Made by a program: the position numbers and the translations under genes. The notes under the pieces are model-generated. The model made no database searches and had not been told where the DNA came from. It saw only the letters and a program-made list of their open reading frames with translations. A stretch of 11,118 nucleotides of DNA from Paludibacteraceae bacterium. GTDB taxonomy: Bacteria; Bacteroidota; Bacteroidia; Bacteroidales; Paludibacteraceae. Shown in pieces: positions 1 through 6,819 of this stretch (within the stretch, counting starts at the first letter, position 1; each line of letters starts with the position of its first letter). The stretch is taken from positions 1 to 11,118 of the forward strand of contig JAGCZK010000110.1 in the NCBI GenBank assembly GCA_017960065.1. Reading direction: 5' to 3'.

Positions 1-24
1 GCGTTTTAATCGGGTAATTTTTAA

Positions 25-97
<73 letters not shown>

Positions 98-103
98 CAG
101 AGC

Positions 104-137
104 AAAAACCGACCCCTTATACTGGGTCGGTTTTTTT
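104..137 (+). terminator. Intrinsic terminator of the tRNA-Thr transcript
   Basis: The arm AAAAACCGACCC (104-115) is perfectly complementary to GGGTCGGTTTTT (124-135), with an 8-nt loop and a run of seven T ending at 137. This is a classic GC-stem plus U-tract terminator lying 6 bp after the mature tRNA end. Confidence 0.9.
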
Positions 138-153
138 GTTGTTGAACCGCTTG

Positions 154-186
154 TTGTACCAAAATTGTAATATTTGCGTATTTTTG
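154..186 (+). promoter_or_regulatory. Possible distal promoter upstream of the winged-helix gene
   Basis: TATTTTTG at 179-186 matches the Bacteroidota -7 box TAnnTTTG, with a TTG at 154-156 and 22 bp between them. The stretch is AT-rich, so a chance match is quite possible. The nearer box at 251-258 is the better candidate. Apart from these boxes and the terminator, I see nothing in the 209 bp between the tRNA and the next gene. Confidence 0.22.
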
Positions 187-250
187 TGCGTGTTTTTAGA
201 TTTTCTAGCAAAAAGTCGAACTGAAATGACAAATGAATCAATTTAATGGT

Positions 251-258
251 TAACTTTG
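251..258 (+). promoter_or_regulatory. -7 promoter box of the winged-helix gene
   Basis: TAACTTTG followed by CA matches the Bacteroidota -7 consensus TAnnTTTG exactly. Transcription would start near 264, leaving an AT-rich leader of about 43 nt before the ATG at 307. I do not see a convincing -33 TTTG at the expected distance, so the call rests on the -7 box and its position. Confidence 0.55.
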
Positions 259-306
259 CAGCGGCTAAAGAAAAGATAATTATTCACTATTCATCATTCA
301 TTTAAT

Positions 307-507
307 ATGGAAAAGAAAGTAGGAACCAATGCAGGTCTCGTATGGCAAGCATTGAACGGCGCAAAAAAGGCCGTAGAAGTAAAAGATCTGAAGAAAGTGA
401 CCAAATTGACCGAAAAAGACTTGTATGCAGCTTTCGGTTGGTTGCTTCGTGAAGGCAAAATTTCGGTAAAAGAAGAAGGCAAAGAAGTGTTTGTCGCTTT
501 GAACTAA
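307..507 (+). CDS. Small winged helix-turn-helix protein (DUF2582 family)
   Basis: This gene encodes a 66-residue basic, lysine-rich protein that is a single winged-helix domain with nothing else attached. Residues 7-18 (TNAGLVWQALNG) form helix 1. Residues 24-31 (EVKDLKKV) and 34-48 (LTEKDLYAAFGWLLR) look like the helix-turn-helix pair. The end (GKISVKEEGKEVFVAL) is the beta wing. The pattern matches the small DUF2582-type winged-helix proteins common in Bacteroidota, whose role is not established; DNA binding is expected from the fold. It stands alone between two terminators, so it is monocistronic. Its codons are visibly more A/T-rich and lysine-heavy (AAA/GAA) than those of the GC-rich neighbours, which may reflect high expression rather than transfer. 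The start is the first ATG after the promoter box. Confidence 0.85.
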   Translation: MEKKVGTNAGLVWQALNGAKKAVEVKDLKKVTKLTEKDLYAAFGWLLREGKISVKEEGKEVFVALN

Positions 508-524
508 TCCTTCTCTTTACACAC

Positions 525-565
525 AAAAAAAACAGGCTTGAGTTTTTCTCAAGCCTGTTTTTTTT
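525..565. terminator. Bidirectional terminator between convergent genes
   Basis: CAGGCTTGAG (533-542) and CTCAAGCCTG (548-557) form a perfect 10-bp stem around a TTTTT loop. It is flanked by eight A on the left (525-532) and eight T on the right (558-565), so it gives a stem plus U-tract on both strands. It lies between the stop of the winged-helix gene (507) and the stop of lnb (581), which face each other, and can serve both. Confidence 0.92.
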
Positions 566-580
566 ATCTTGATGAAAGAC

Positions 581-1783
581 TTAACCCACTTGCTGGCGGA
601 AATGCAGCATGCAGCGGCTGGTGGCGCGGCAGAGGTACATGCCCGCAATCGGCAGCATGGCCGTGTGCATGTCTTGCGGCACAAACGCAAAGGCAATAAG
701 GTACAAGGCCGTGCTGATGGCCCATAAGCCGTAAAACACCCAGTCCCAACGGCGTAGCGGCGGGATGCACAGCGACAGCAGCGGCCACAGCATCAGCGGA
801 TTCAAACACCAGAGGTTGAAGTTGTGGTCGGTAAAGGGGTGCTCTGAGAAGAACACCAAAAAGAAGACGATGCTGCCGGCCAAGGCACCCGCTGTGAACA
901 GCAAGGCGTCGAGCCCGATGAGCGGACGGCGCTTGCGGTATCCCCAAACGGAAATCAGCATGACTGTCGCCAGCAGGCTCCAGAAGAGCAGGTGAGGCCC
1001 GACGGGCAGGTTTTGGTCGGTGCGCGTGCGGGGGGTAAGTTCGGTGGTGGCCATAACCAGGGGCTGGTTGCCGGTTTCGCCGCTGATGACGGCACTGGCG
1101 TAGGCCTCCTGCAGCTTTTCGGGCAGAAACAGCAACTCGTGGAAGGTGGCCTTGCGGTCGGTGCCCGCGCCCAAACACAAGTCGAACCCGAATTGCGCCC
1201 AAGAGGCGGTCTGGGTATATTCCTTAATCGCGTCGCGGAAACTGATTTCGCTTTCTTGGGTCGGGTCGGCAAAGGCGTAGTGCAGGCCGCCAGCCAGGCA
1301 TTGCTCGGTGAGGTCGCGCGGTTTGGTGGCGCAGTTGTTGAAGATGAAATTGTAGCGGTAGGTGGCGTTCTCCGGCATCATATTGGTGATGAGTGTGGAG
1401 TAGAGACAGTCGCGCTGGGCGGGCGTCAGACGCAGTTGCCGCTGCGTGACCGACGATCCGCGCTCGCGGTATTGCCGCAGAAACCATTTCGGGCTGTTCG
1501 GCCCGCACATATAGTCGGTCTCGCCCTTGACAAATCGTGCGATGAAATGGGGCTGGTCGAAACTGAAAAGCCCGTAGTTGACAATGAGGTCGAGCCCGCT
1601 GGCCGGGTCTTCGATGCGGTAGGCGGTGTGCCCGAAGAGTTCTTCGACGCTTCCGCCCGGCGAGCAGGTCAGCAGCGAAATGCGCGCGCTGTCGGAAAGC
1701 GACAGGCTGATTTGCGCATGCGACGCCATCCATCCGACCGTTGCCATCAGCAACGAAAAGACGAATCTTTTGAATTTTAGCAT
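581..1783 (-). CDS. lnb: Lnb-type lipoprotein N-acyltransferase (DUF4105)
   Basis: This 400-residue protein has an N-terminal signal or anchor segment (residues 6-23, ending before SHAQ), a periplasmic domain (about 24-255) and a membrane domain of four or five helices (about 264-281, 289-313, 325-342, 347-368 and 373-385). The periplasmic part has the DUF4105 pattern: LLTCSPGGSVEELFGHTAYRI (Cys40, His52), the QYRERGSSVTQRQL stretch and YNFIFNNCATKPRDL (Cys151). DUF4105 proteins of this layout were identified in Bacteroides as Lnb, which adds the N-acyl chain to the lipoprotein N-terminal cysteine and so replaces Lnt, which these bacteria lack. His52 and Cys151 are my candidates for catalytic residues, inferred from conservation as I remember it. 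The gene starts 22 bp after the stop of phoH on the same strand, so the two are probably cotranscribed. It ends at the bidirectional terminator. Confidence 0.85.
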   Translation of the reverse strand: MLKFKRFVFSLLMATVGWMASHAQISLSLSDSARISLLTCSPGGSVEELFGHTAYRIEDPASGLDLIVNYGLFSFDQPHFIARFVKGETDYMCGPNSPKWFLRQYRERGSSVTQRQLRLTPAQRDCLYSTLITNMMPENATYRYNFIFNNCATKPRDLTEQCLAGGLHYAFADPTQESEISFRDAIKEYTQTASWAQFGFDLCLGAGTDRKATFHELLFLPEKLQEAYASAVISGETGNQPLVMATTELTPRTRTDQNLPVGPHLLFWSLLATVMLISVWGYRKRRPLIGLDALLFTAGALAGSIVFFLVFFSEHPFTDHNFNLWCLNPLMLWPLLSLCIPPLRRWDWVFYGLWAISTALYLIAFAFVPQDMHTAMLPIAGMYLCRATSRCMLHFRQQVG

Positions 1784-1805
1784 GTTAAAATGGCGCTAAT
1801 CGTGT

Positions 1806-3128
1806 TTACAACAAATTGCTGGCCAATTCCGACAGATAGCTTCGTTCGCCTTTGACCAGATTGACATGGGCGAAAATCTGTTGGCCTTTCATCTTGTCGA
1901 TGGTATAGACCAGGCCGTTGGAGAACTGGTCGAGGTAGGGTTGGTCGATTTGCGCCACGTCGCCCGTAAACACGACCTTGGTGTTTTCGCCGGCACGGGT
2001 GATGATGGTCTTGATTTCGTGCGGGGTCAGGTTCTGGGCCTCGTCCACGATGATGTAGGCGTCCGAAAGGCTGCGTCCGCGGATGAAGGCCAGGGCTTCG
2101 ATGACCAGCTGGCCGCTCGACTGCATTTCGTTGATCGACGACACCTCGCGGCTTTCGGCCGAGAACTGGCGCTTGATAAAGTTGAGGTTGTCGAACAGCG
2201 GCTGCATGTACGGCGCCACCTTGTCCTTTTCGGTACCCGGCAAAAAGCCTAAGTCTTTGTTGGAAAGGGCCACGATGGGGCGGGCCAGCAGGATCTGCTT
2301 GTATTCGTGCGAGCGTTCGAGGGCCGCCGCCAGCGCCAGCAGGGTTTTGCCCGTACCGGCCTTACCGGTGATGCACACCAGCTTGATGTTGTCGTCGAGC
2401 AAGGCGTCGAGGGCGAAGGCTTGCTCCGAGTTGCGTCCTTCGATGCCGAAGGCCTTGCCTTTCGGCACTTTCACCACCGATTCGATGTTCGGGTCGTATT
2501 TGGCCATCACGGTGTTGCGGTCGCTCTTGAGCAGGAAATATTGGTTGGGCTCCAGTTCCTTGGCGAAGGGGAAGCTGTTGGCCGGAACCCCTGCCGCCGT
2601 GCTGTACATCCGGTCGATGAGCGCGCTGTCGATGCCTTCATACACCTCCTGCTCCTTGTCGTACACGCGTTTGTCGGTGATTTTGTCGTTGAAGTAGTCT
2701 TCCGACAGCATGCCGAGCGAACGGGCCTTCATGCGCAGGTTGATGTCTTTGGTGACGAGTACGGTCTTGATTTTCGGATATTTTTGAGCGATAAAATCGG
2801 CGGTTGCCAAGATGCGGTGGTCGGGCGTGCGCTCCATAAAGGCTTTTTCGATGGCTTCGGAACGGGCGTTGACCACAATGAACAGGCGGCCGAGCCCTTC
2901 GCCGAGGGCGGCACCCTTGTCAAAGAAGTCGTGGTCGCTGATTTCGTCAATTTCGCGGGCGAACTGGCGGGCGTTAAAGTTCAGTTCATCGTTGCCTTTC
3001 TTGAATTTGTCCAACTCTTCCAAGACCACCATGGGGATGTAGATGTCGTTTTCCTGAAAGTTGTAGATGCATTTGTAGTCGTGCAGGATGACATTGGTGT
3101 CCAACACAAAATTCTTTTTGGCTCCCAT
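1806..3128 (-). CDS. phoH: PIN-PhoH ATPase (PhoH2/YlaK type)
   Basis: This 440-residue protein fuses a PIN ribonuclease domain (about 5-150) to a PhoH ATPase domain (about 230-440). The PIN part shows the acidic residues expected at the active site: Asp10 in VLDTNVIL, Glu38 in VVLEELDKF, Asp103 in DHRILATA and Asp128 in VTKDINLR. The PhoH part has Walker A GKAGTGKT (255-262), Walker B YIIVDEAQN (358-366) and a sensor-like VFTGDVAQID (386-395). Proteins of this PIN-PhoH class have been reported as RNA helicase/RNases; the cellular role in Bacteroidota is unknown to me. All key residues are present, and the length is normal for the family. It is the first gene of a - strand pair with lnb. It diverges from folC; upstream I see only an imperfect -7 box (TAAATGTA on the + strand at 3157-3164, one mismatch). 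Confidence 0.92.
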   Translation of the reverse strand: MGAKKNFVLDTNVILHDYKCIYNFQENDIYIPMVVLEELDKFKKGNDELNFNARQFAREIDEISDHDFFDKGAALGEGLGRLFIVVNARSEAIEKAFMERTPDHRILATADFIAQKYPKIKTVLVTKDINLRMKARSLGMLSEDYFNDKITDKRVYDKEQEVYEGIDSALIDRMYSTAAGVPANSFPFAKELEPNQYFLLKSDRNTVMAKYDPNIESVVKVPKGKAFGIEGRNSEQAFALDALLDDNIKLVCITGKAGTGKTLLALAAALERSHEYKQILLARPIVALSNKDLGFLPGTEKDKVAPYMQPLFDNLNFIKRQFSAESREVSSINEMQSSGQLVIEALAFIRGRSLSDAYIIVDEAQNLTPHEIKTIITRAGENTKVVFTGDVAQIDQPYLDQFSNGLVYTIDKMKGQQIFAHVNLVKGERSYLSELASNLL

Positions 3129-3185
3129 AGGATATGATTTTTAAGTTTTCGATATGTAAATGTACGAAATGTTTTTGAAAAAATG

Positions 3186-3193
3186 TAATTTTG
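3186..3193 (+). promoter_or_regulatory. -7 promoter box of folC
   Basis: TAATTTTG matches TAnnTTTG exactly and lies 26 bp before the ATG at 3220. No clear -33 TTTG is seen at the usual distance. Because the box lies inside the longer reading frame that opens at 3160, it argues that translation begins downstream of it. Confidence 0.5.
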
Positions 3194-3219
3194 TGGGAAT
3201 AAAAATGAGGCTCACGCTT

Positions 3220-4428
3220 ATGGATTATTCCGAAACCCTCCAGTATCTGTATGTCAAGACACCGATGTTCCAACAACAGGGACAATCGGCCTACAAGCCC
3301 GGAATCGACACCGTGCTGCAACTCGACGCGCATTACGGCCATCCGCACCGGGCCTATCCGACCGTGCATGTGGCCGGTACCAACGGCAAAGGCTCGACCA
3401 CCCATACCATTGCGGCGGTGTTGCAGGCGGCCGGCTACCGGGTGGGGCTTTACACGTCGCCGCACCTCAAGGATTTCGCCGAGCGGATCCGGGTCAACGG
3501 CCAGCCCATCGACCACGACTATGTGGTGCGCTTTGTGGCCGAGGCCGGAGAGCAGATCGACCGGTTGCAGCCTTCCTTTTTCGAAATCACCACGCTGATG
3601 GCCTTCTGCTACTTTCGCGACATGCACGTCGATGTGGCGGTCATTGAGGTGGGCCTGGGCGGCCGGCTCGACTCGACCAATATCATCACGCCGCTGCTGT
3701 CGGTCATCACCAACATCAGCCTCGACCATACCAAACTCTTGGGCTCGACGGTGGAGCAAATCGCCGTTGAAAAGGCCGGAATCATCAAACCCGGTGTGCC
3801 GGTGGTGGTGGGCGAGGCCAGCCCGGCCCTGCGGGCCATCTACGACGCCAAGGCCGACCTGCCGGTGGTCTATGCCGAAGACAACGCCGACGACCCGCGC
3901 TTTGACTACGAGCTGAAGGGCGACTGCCAGACGCACAACAAAAAGACGATTCTGGCCGCCCTGCAGATTTTGCGCCCGCATTTCGGAATTACCGACGAAG
4001 CTGTTGCCGAAGGCCTGTCGCATGTGGTCGAAATGACCGGTTTGATGGGCCGTTGGCAAACATTGTCGGAGCATCCGACGGTCATCGCCGACACCGGCCA
4101 CAACGAGGGCGGCATCCGTTACATCGCCCATCAGCTCGAAAACTACCCCTGCCGCCAGCTGCGCATCGTGTTCGGCATGGTGGGCGACAAGGACATCCGC
4201 ACCTGCCTGTCGCTGATGCCCGTCAACGCCCGCTATTATTTTTGCAACGCCGCCATCCAGCGCGCCCTGCCAGCCGCCGATCTGAAGATGCTGGCGGCTG
4301 CCTTCGGACTCGAAGGCGAGGCGTACGCCTCGGTGCAGGCCGCGCTTGAAGCCGCCAAGGCCGACGCCGCCGACGACGACCTGATTTTTGTCGGAGGCAG
4401 CAATTTTACCGTAGCCGAAATCCTATAG
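3220..4428 (+). CDS. folC: Folylpolyglutamate synthase / dihydrofolate synthase
   Basis: FolC joins glutamate to dihydropteroate and adds further glutamates to folates, using ATP, in the cytoplasm. From the ATG at 3220 it is 402 residues, normal for the family. Visible motifs are the P-loop VAGTNGKGST (51-60), the folate-binding loop GLYTSPHL (77-84 region), the EVGLGGRLDSTN stretch (143-154), ISLDHTKLLG (167-175 region), DTGHNEGG (291-298), GDKD (322-325) and the C-terminal VGGSNFTVAEIL. These cover the Mur-ligase ATPase and glutamate-binding domains. The reading frame is open from 3160 and also has an ATG at 3205, but FolC proteins of this group begin close to MDYSETLQYLY, and a -7 promoter box lies at 3186-3193, so I choose 3220. 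The cation transporter follows 3 bp after the stop, so they form one operon. Confidence 0.95.
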   Translation: MDYSETLQYLYVKTPMFQQQGQSAYKPGIDTVLQLDAHYGHPHRAYPTVHVAGTNGKGSTTHTIAAVLQAAGYRVGLYTSPHLKDFAERIRVNGQPIDHDYVVRFVAEAGEQIDRLQPSFFEITTLMAFCYFRDMHVDVAVIEVGLGGRLDSTNIITPLLSVITNISLDHTKLLGSTVEQIAVEKAGIIKPGVPVVVGEASPALRAIYDAKADLPVVYAEDNADDPRFDYELKGDCQTHNKKTILAALQILRPHFGITDEAVAEGLSHVVEMTGLMGRWQTLSEHPTVIADTGHNEGGIRYIAHQLENYPCRQLRIVFGMVGDKDIRTCLSLMPVNARYYFCNAAIQRALPAADLKMLAAAFGLEGEAYASVQAALEAAKADAADDDLIFVGGSNFTVAEIL

Positions 4429-4431
4429 CCT

Positions 4432-5547
4432 ATGCCCAGTAGAGAAGAAGCGATTACCCGGACCAGTGTCATCGGCATTGTCATCAATGTGTTTCTGGTC
4501 TTGTTCAAGACCCTGGTCGGCTTTTTGGCCAACTCGCTGACCATTTTGGTCGATGCCGTCAACAACCTGACCGACGTCATGTCGGCGGTGATTACGATTG
4601 CCGGCATCAAGATTTCGAAGAAGCAGGCCGACCGCGAGCATCCCTTCGGCCACGGCCGTTTCGAGTATTTCAGCGGCATCCTGATTGCCTTGCTGGTTTT
4701 CGGCGCCGGAGTGATGTCGATGGTGGAGTCGGTGCGCAAAATCATCCATCCGCTGCAAACCGCTTATACCTGGGTGACCCTGCTGGTGGTGTTTGCGGCC
4801 ATCGGCAGCAAAATCTTCATTACGGTTTTCTACCGTAAAAACGGCAAAAAATACAAGTCCGACGCCTTACTGGCTTCGTCGTACGACGCGCTTTTCGACA
4901 TTCTGATTTCGGTTTCGACCCTGATCGGCGCCGCCACCAATATGATTTGGAACTACAACATCGACGGCTACATCGGCGTGCTCATTTCGGTCTTTATCAT
5001 CAAGGCCGGTGTCGAGCTGATTGTCTCGCCGCTCAACGAAGTGGTCGGGGCGCGTGCCGACTACGATTTGTGCCGTAAAATCAGCGAGGAAGTGTGCCAA
5101 ATCGACGGTGTGATGGGTGCGTACGACCTGGTGGTGCACAATTACGGTCCCGAACGGATCATCGGCTCCGTCTACATCGAAACCGACGCCGACAAGCGGG
5201 CCGACGAGGTGCAGATGCTTTGCCACCGCATCGAACTGGCCCTGCGCAAGAAGTACGGCATCGACATGACCATCGGCATCTACACGCTGAGCGGCCCGCA
5301 GACCGAGGTGGGCCGTATGCAGCGCGAAATCAAGCAGCTGGTGTTGGATTATCCAGGCGTGGTGCAGGCCCACGGAATCGTGGTCGATACGGCCATGCGC
5401 GAACTGTCGCTCGACGTGCTCGCCGACTACCGGCAGGATACCGAAGCCATCCGCACCCGCGTGACGGAGGCCCTGCAGCAACGCTATCCCGATTACCGGA
5501 TCGGGCTCAAAATGGATTTGGATTTCACGACCGGCCCCGAAGACTGA
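4432..5547 (+). CDS. Cation diffusion facilitator (metal efflux) transporter
   Basis: This is a 371-residue CDF-family antiporter, which exports divalent metal ions in exchange for protons across the inner membrane. The membrane part (residues 12-200) has six helices, with the family features LVDAVNNLTDV (TM2), KKQADREHPFGHGRFEYFSG (64-82 region) between TM2 and TM3, and SSYDALFDILIS (TM5). Aligned by eye, the transport site would be Asn44 and Asp48 in TM2 with Asp152 and Asp156 in TM5, instead of the His-Asp/His-Asp of zinc exporters such as ZitB. An Asn-Asp/Asp-Asp site has been linked to manganese exporters such as MntE, so Mn is a plausible substrate (inference). The cytoplasmic part is longer than usual: a dimerisation-type domain (about 207-286) is followed by a second similar alpha/beta domain (about 292-366). 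It sits 3 bp after folC. It is convergent with the permease gene with only 15 bp between the stops, and I see no clear terminator there. Confidence 0.93.
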   Translation: MPSREEAITRTSVIGIVINVFLVLFKTLVGFLANSLTILVDAVNNLTDVMSAVITIAGIKISKKQADREHPFGHGRFEYFSGILIALLVFGAGVMSMVESVRKIIHPLQTAYTWVTLLVVFAAIGSKIFITVFYRKNGKKYKSDALLASSYDALFDILISVSTLIGAATNMIWNYNIDGYIGVLISVFIIKAGVELIVSPLNEVVGARADYDLCRKISEEVCQIDGVMGAYDLVVHNYGPERIIGSVYIETDADKRADEVQMLCHRIELALRKKYGIDMTIGIYTLSGPQTEVGRMQREIKQLVLDYPGVVQAHGIVVDTAMRELSLDVLADYRQDTEAIRTRVTEALQQRYPDYRIGLKMDLDFTTGPED

Positions 5548-5562
5548 CAGCCGGACGGGCGC

Positions 5563-6819
5563 TTAGTCGAAGCGGATGGACTTGGCCGGCGAAATCTTGG
5601 CGATGACGTAAGACGGAAGCAGCAACATCAGCAAGGCGATGGCCGCAGTGCCGAAATTCAATCCCAACACATGCCACACGCTCAGGTTGACGGGCACCGT
5701 ATCGACGTAATAAACGGTCGGATCGAGCGGAATCACATGCAGGTATTTTTGCAACAGGCAGAGGCTCAACCCGATGATATTTCCCCATAACAGGCCTTTT
5801 CCGATCAAAAACGCCGCCTGGTAGATAAAGATCTTGCGGACGCTCCAGTCGCGGCACCCGATGGCTTTGAGGGTGCCGATCAGGTTGGTTTTGTCGAGAA
5901 TCAGAATCAGCAGGCCCGAAATCATGTTGAAGCCCGATACGGCCAGCATCAGGATGAGAATCACCACCACATTCATGTCGAGCAAATCGAGCCAGGCGAA
6001 AATCTGGCCCTGCACGTCGCGGATGCTCCGGATGTAAAAGCTGCGGTTGTGGCGGTCGAACCGGTTGGCGGCCCGGTCGTGAACTTTTTCGGTGATTTCA
6101 TCGAGCCGGTTGTAGTCGCTGACCAGCAGTTCGAGGCCGCTGACTTCGTCGTTGTCCCAGCCGTTGAGCTGTTGCACCTGCCGGATGTCGCAGAGCACGA
6201 AGAGTTTGTCAAAGTCTTGCAGACCCGTGTTGTAGATGCCGGTGATATGAAACTTGCGCACGCGGATGTCTTCCTGAATCAGGTAAACCAAAAAGTCGTC
6301 GTCCACGGCCAGGTGCATCATGTCGGCAATGGTTTTCGAAACCAGCACTTCGGTAGAGGGGGCCTCGGTGCCAAAGTCGGGCAGCTGGCCCTCGCAGAGG
6401 TTCTTTTCGAAGAAATCCCAGTGGTAGTGGCCGTCGAGGCCTTTGAGTACCATCCCCTGAAAATCCTCGGAGGTTTTGAGTATGCAGGGTTTGGTGCAGA
6501 AGGGGCCCACATAGCGGACCCCGTCGGTTTGGCGCAGTTGCGACACTAGAGCCGAGTCGAAACTCACCGCTTCGAGCTCGTAGGTGTTGTTGTTGGTCAG
6601 GCTGGTGATTTGGATGTGCGATCCGAAACCGATGACCTTTTCGCGTACTTCCTTCTTAAAGCCCGTCACCACGCCGATGGCAATCATCATGACGGCCAGC
6701 CCCAGGGCGATGCCGATGGTGGCGATGCGCACAGCCGGCCTTACCCGCCGACTTTGCTTTTGGGTTTCATCGGAGGGTTTGAAATGAATGCGTTGGGCGA
6801 TGAAGTACTCGAATCTCAT
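5563..6819 (-). CDS. FtsX-fold ABC permease, LolC/LolE-like
   Basis: This 418-residue inner-membrane protein has the four-helix layout of the LolC/E and MacB/FtsX family: TM1 at about 30-53, a large periplasmic domain (about 55-280), then TM2 (281-308), TM3 (328-358) and TM4 (382-406). Family signatures are the N-terminal FIAQRIHFK, the segment ILDKTNLIGTLKAIG (307-321), which forms the cytoplasmic coupling loop, and the terminal ISPAKSIRFD. LolC/E proteins release lipoproteins from the inner membrane to the carrier LolA, powered by the ATPase LolD. No ATPase gene is adjacent, so the partner must be encoded elsewhere. Bacteroidota usually have such permeases without the paired LolC and LolE of proteobacteria. 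Its ATG overlaps the aminotransferase stop by 4 bp (ATGA), implying translational coupling. I am sure of the family, less so of lipoproteins as substrate. Confidence 0.85.
   Translation of the reverse strand: MRFEYFIAQRIHFKPSDETQKQSRRVRPAVRIATIGIALGLAVMMIAIGVVTGFKKEVREKVIGFGSHIQITSLTNNNTYELEAVSFDSALVSQLRQTDGVRYVGPFCTKPCILKTSEDFQGMVLKGLDGHYHWDFFEKNLCEGQLPDFGTEAPSTEVLVSKTIADMMHLAVDDDFLVYLIQEDIRVRKFHITGIYNTGLQDFDKLFVLCDIRQVQQLNGWDNDEVSGLELLVSDYNRLDEITEKVHDRAANRFDRHNRSFYIRSIRDVQGQIFAWLDLLDMNVVVILILMLAVSGFNMISGLLILILDKTNLIGTLKAIGCRDWSVRKIFIYQAAFLIGKGLLWGNIIGLSLCLLQKYLHVIPLDPTVYYVDTVPVNLSVWHVLGLNFGTAAIALLMLLLPSYVIAKISPAKSIRFD

Noticed and set aside
992..1780. 262-codon open frame on the + strand opposite lnb
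   Set aside because: Its translation is low-complexity and rich in Gly, Val and Arg, as expected for the antisense of a GC-rich gene. The - strand frame has a signal segment, family motifs and membrane helices.
2307..3137. 276-codon open frame on the + strand opposite phoH
   Set aside because: It is an antisense shadow of a gene with intact PIN and Walker motifs. The translation resembles no family I recognise.
2986..4131. 381-codon open frame on the - strand crossing the phoH-folC divergent region
   Set aside because: It covers the 5' end of phoH and most of folC, crossing their promoter region. The His/Val/Gly-rich composition is typical of an antisense frame.
5548..5562. A terminator between the convergent cation transporter and permease genes
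   Set aside because: Only a 4-bp GACT/AGTC pairing is visible and there is no T-run, so I do not call one.
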